From NCBI RefSeq assembly GCF_002099425.1, contig NW_018344160.1:1054001-1118000 (forward strand): a DNA stretch of 64,000 bases, given 5' to 3'. The stretch's first letter is position 1, and each line of letters opens with the position of its first letter. Positions 61,443 through 64,000 of the stretch are shown here, one piece after another. The notes beneath the pieces are model-generated. The model did not search any database, had not been told where the DNA came from, and worked only from the letters and a program-made list of their open reading frames with translations. The translations under genes and the position numbers were made by a program. This DNA comes from Phascolarctos cinereus. Lineage: Eukaryota > Chordata > Mammalia > Diprotodontia > Phascolarctidae.

Positions 61443-62816
61443 CATTCACGTGATTTTTTTTTCATTTGGTGGTATTTTATTTTTCCCCAGTTACATGTCA
61501 AGAAAATTTTTATCATTCATTTTCATAAGATTTTGAGCTCCAATTTTTTTCTCCCTCACCGCCCTCTCTTCTTCTGAAAATGGTAAGCAGTTTGATAAAA
61601 TGTATGCATGTGCTATAATTTAAAAGAAAATTGTATTAGTCACAATTGTGAAAGAAGAAACAGAGAAAAACACTAGAAATAATAAAGTAAGTGAAGAAAT
61701 ATACTTCAATCTGCATTCAGAGTACAGCTGTTCTTTATCTGGATATGGATAGCATTTTCCTTCATAAGTACTTTGTAGTTGTCTTGGATCACAGTGTTGC
61801 TGAGAAGAGCTGAGTTATTCATAGTTGATCATACAATGTGGCTGATACTATGAGTGTTTTCTTGGTTCTGCTCATTTTATTTTGTATCAGTTCATACAAG
61901 TGTTTCCAGGATTTTATGAAATCTGCCTGTTCATCATTTCTTATTGCACAGAAGTATTCCATTACATTCATATACCACAACTTGTTGAACTATTCCACAA
62001 TTGATGGATAAGCCATCCACTTCCAACATTTTGCCAATATGAAAAGGGATGTAATAAATATTTTTTGTACACATAGGTCTTTTCACTTTTTTATGACTTC
62101 TTTGGGATACAGATCCAGTTTGGTTAGTCTTTGGGTATAGTTCCAAATTGATCTCCAGAACAGATGGATAAGTTCACAAGTCCACCGACAGTGTTCCAAA
62201 TTTTACATATCCTCTCCAAAATTTATGATTTTCCTTTTTTTGCCATATTAGCCAATTTGATAGATGTGAGCTATATCTCAGAGTAGTTTTTATTTACATT
62301 TCTCAATTCAAAAGTGACATAGAGCAGTTCTTCATATGCCTGTAGATAGCTTTGATTTGTTTATCTGAAAACTTTTTGTTGATATCCTTTGACCATTTAT
62401 CAATTGGGGAATGGTTTGTATTGTTATAAATTTGACTCTATTTCCTATATATTTCTCAAATACATCTCACCAGAAAGACTTGCTGTAAAGATTGTTTCCC
62501 ATCTTTCTTCTTTCCTTATAATCTAGTGCATTGGTTTTGCTTGTACAAAACCTTTTTAAATTTAATATAATCAAAATTATCCATTTTATATTTTGTAATG
62601 AACCGTGTTTCTTGTCTTGTCATTAATTCTTCCCTTCTCCATAGAACTGACAGGTAGACTACTCCTTGTTTTTCTAATTTGCATATGGTGTCACCCTTTA
62701 TGTCTAAATCACATACCCATTTTGACCTTATCTTGGTATACAGTGAGAGTTGCTAGTCTATACCTAGTTTGGGTCTTACTGTTTTCTAGTTTTTCCTAGC
62801 ACTTTTTGTCAGAGTG
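61443..62816 (-). mobile_element. 5'-truncated L1, antisense
   Basis: Plus strand begins with the complement of an A tail and 3' UTR ('ttttccccagttacatgtca', 'cataagattttgagctcc'), then the ORF2 C-terminal region ('tttgggatacagatccagtt', 'gaccatttatcaattgggga') and further into ORF2 ('aaattatccattttatattt', 'gacaggtagactactcc'). It stops abruptly at about 62816 next to the LTR. About 1.4 kb, decayed. Confidence 0.85.
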
Positions 62817-63039
62817 AATCCTTAGCTCAGATTCTTATAATCTAGCCAAGGGCTCAGATTCTTAAAATCAGGCCTGCTTGTGTTAGTGATACAAATACTT
62901 AGATTCCTTAAGAGTCTGCCTAATATGATGGATGTTCTAATAAACTTGTCTTTGGCTAAAAGAAGGCTTGGGTCAAGCTCATTTAGGCAAGACCAGTGTG
63001 TTGTGATTTCAGGGTTCCAGCATCACTAAATCTCAACAT
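62817..63039 (+). mobile_element. Endogenous retrovirus 5' LTR (3' part)
   Basis: It contains the repeat unit 'cagattcttataatctagcc', the polyadenylation signal in 'ttctaataaacttgtctttg', and a U5 region ending just before the primer-binding site. The same order occurs antisense at 37641-37915. Only about 220 bases are recognisable; the 5' portion is missing or replaced by the adjoining L1. Confidence 0.75.
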
Positions 63040-64000
63040 TTTGGTGGCCCATATGGGGAAGTTGCCTAACCCCAAGCTCTTCTCCAGCCAAGACTAGAAG
63101 GTATTTAAGCCTACTCCCTTCTTTCTTGCCCTGAAGTTGGGGTTGCTCTCCGAACACCTAGGAAGGCTTGGAGGTGCTTTTTAGGCACTTATAAGGCTGT
63201 CTTGCACTTGGCCTGGCACCCTCAGGATCCTGGTCCACTGGTCCACTGGTTTGGTTCAAGGCCATGGGCCTGGGTATGCCTTCAGCAGCATAGAGGACTA
63301 GAATGGATGCCCTATCCAGAAGCATATGCCCAATTCTGTAAACTGGAAAAACTGCAGGTACTTTTTGGTTCCCTGAGGCTTACTTTCCCCCTTCCCTCTA
63401 TACCCATGAATCCTCCTTTATGGAGGCTACAGGAAAAGTTAGAAAAGCTAAAAACATCTTAGCAGATTCTGGAGGTTTTGTGATCAGTTATTAAGGAGTT
63501 TTGAAACACCTCCTTACAACCCTGGTAACTCCCTTCTCCCACTCCCTTCCCTTGAGTCAAGAGGGTAGCTGTTAAATCCCTCTCATCAGAGAAGAGAGTT
63601 TCACCTTCCCCCTTTTAATTCACCCTCCCCCACCTGGTGAAGTGAAGGATGGGGGAGGGGCAGCAGCCACAGTGTGGGCCCCACTGGCAATGACCTTGGG
63701 CCCTGGGGCAACCTTGGCCTGGGAGCATCTCCCAGGTTCAGCACATTCTACTCAAAACAAAGAATCTAGCCTCTGGAATTGGGTAAGCACACTCTTAAAG
63801 TTTTAGTTGTACCTGTTTATGATGAGATGCTGACTTTTTACACCAGGACAAATTTAAATTAAATCCTGGAAAATTTTTTCTTATGTTCTGGTTAGGGAAA
63901 CTTGCTATTCAGGTAAAAGCTCATGGGATTTTATTTTGAGTTGCCTGATTGGATCATAATAATCCATCAATGACCAATAACCTACCAGCTGAGGGAAATG
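63040..64000 (+). mobile_element. Class I endogenous retrovirus, leader and gag region (continues past window)
   Basis: Immediately after the LTR, 63042-63059 is a primer-binding site that closely matches the complement of the tRNA-Ile 3' end (TGGTGGCCCGTACGGGGA). A leader follows, then GC-richer, Pro-rich sequence (63540-63760) of the kind seen in gammaretroviral matrix/p12 regions. I recognise no intact frame; it is a broken fossil. A tRNA-Ile primer is the defining trait of ERV-I-type class I elements. The far end lies outside the window. Confidence 0.65.

Overview
This is a non-coding, AT-rich mammalian intergenic window. It looks metatherian (marsupial), because it carries many copies of a tRNA-derived CORE-SINE with the marsupial WSINE1/MAR1-type sequence (a GGCAGCTAGGTGGCGCAGTGG head and a TAGCTGTGTGACCCTGGGCAAG core), an L1 of the marsupial type and ORF1-only L1 derivatives (HAL1-like). 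Species cannot be assigned from the sequence. I found no intact host gene, no functional RNA gene, no CRISPR array and no bacterial features. Three host-gene fossils are recognisable: an olfactory receptor pseudogene (36620-37523, minus), a TOMM20 processed pseudogene (42863-50271, plus, split by later insertions) and an RPS24 processed pseudogene (53016-53554, plus).

Layout. 1-18600: sparse old repeats (L1 and L2 3' ends, MIR-like SINEs, microsatellites) in unremarkable AT-rich DNA, plus one full-length ORF1-only HAL1-like element (4298-7109). 18618-29121: a four-level nest. A minus-strand SINE is split by a minus-strand internally deleted L1; that is split by a near full-length plus-strand L1 (20813-27959); and that is split in ORF2 by a minus-strand truncated L1. 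Eroded target-site duplications can be read at all three insertions. 29121-36600: an L1 inserted in an L2, then mostly unannotatable DNA. 36600-38000: an OR pseudogene with an endogenous-retrovirus LTR just upstream in the same orientation. 41800-51050: two antisense L2 copies flank the TOMM20 retrocopy, which carries a HAL1-like element, a SINE and a doubly deleted L1. 51060-61400: antisense retroviral pol remnants broken up by two large L1-derived elements; one of these hosts the RPS24 retrocopy, an RTE-type LINE fragment, four SINEs and a partial tandem duplication. 61443-64000: a truncated L1, then an LTR with a primer-binding site matching tRNA-Ile and the start of a class I endogenous retrovirus that runs off the window.

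Nothing here acts as a gene system. The value of the window is as a record of retrotransposition: L1 machinery has copied its own deleted derivatives, SINEs and host mRNAs into one another, and many insertions can be ordered in time by nesting. The most interesting observation is that two kinds of deleted L1 derivative (ORF1-only, and ORF1 joined to the tail of ORF2) each occur more than once with the same internal architecture. That indicates propagating non-autonomous families and not one-off deletions.
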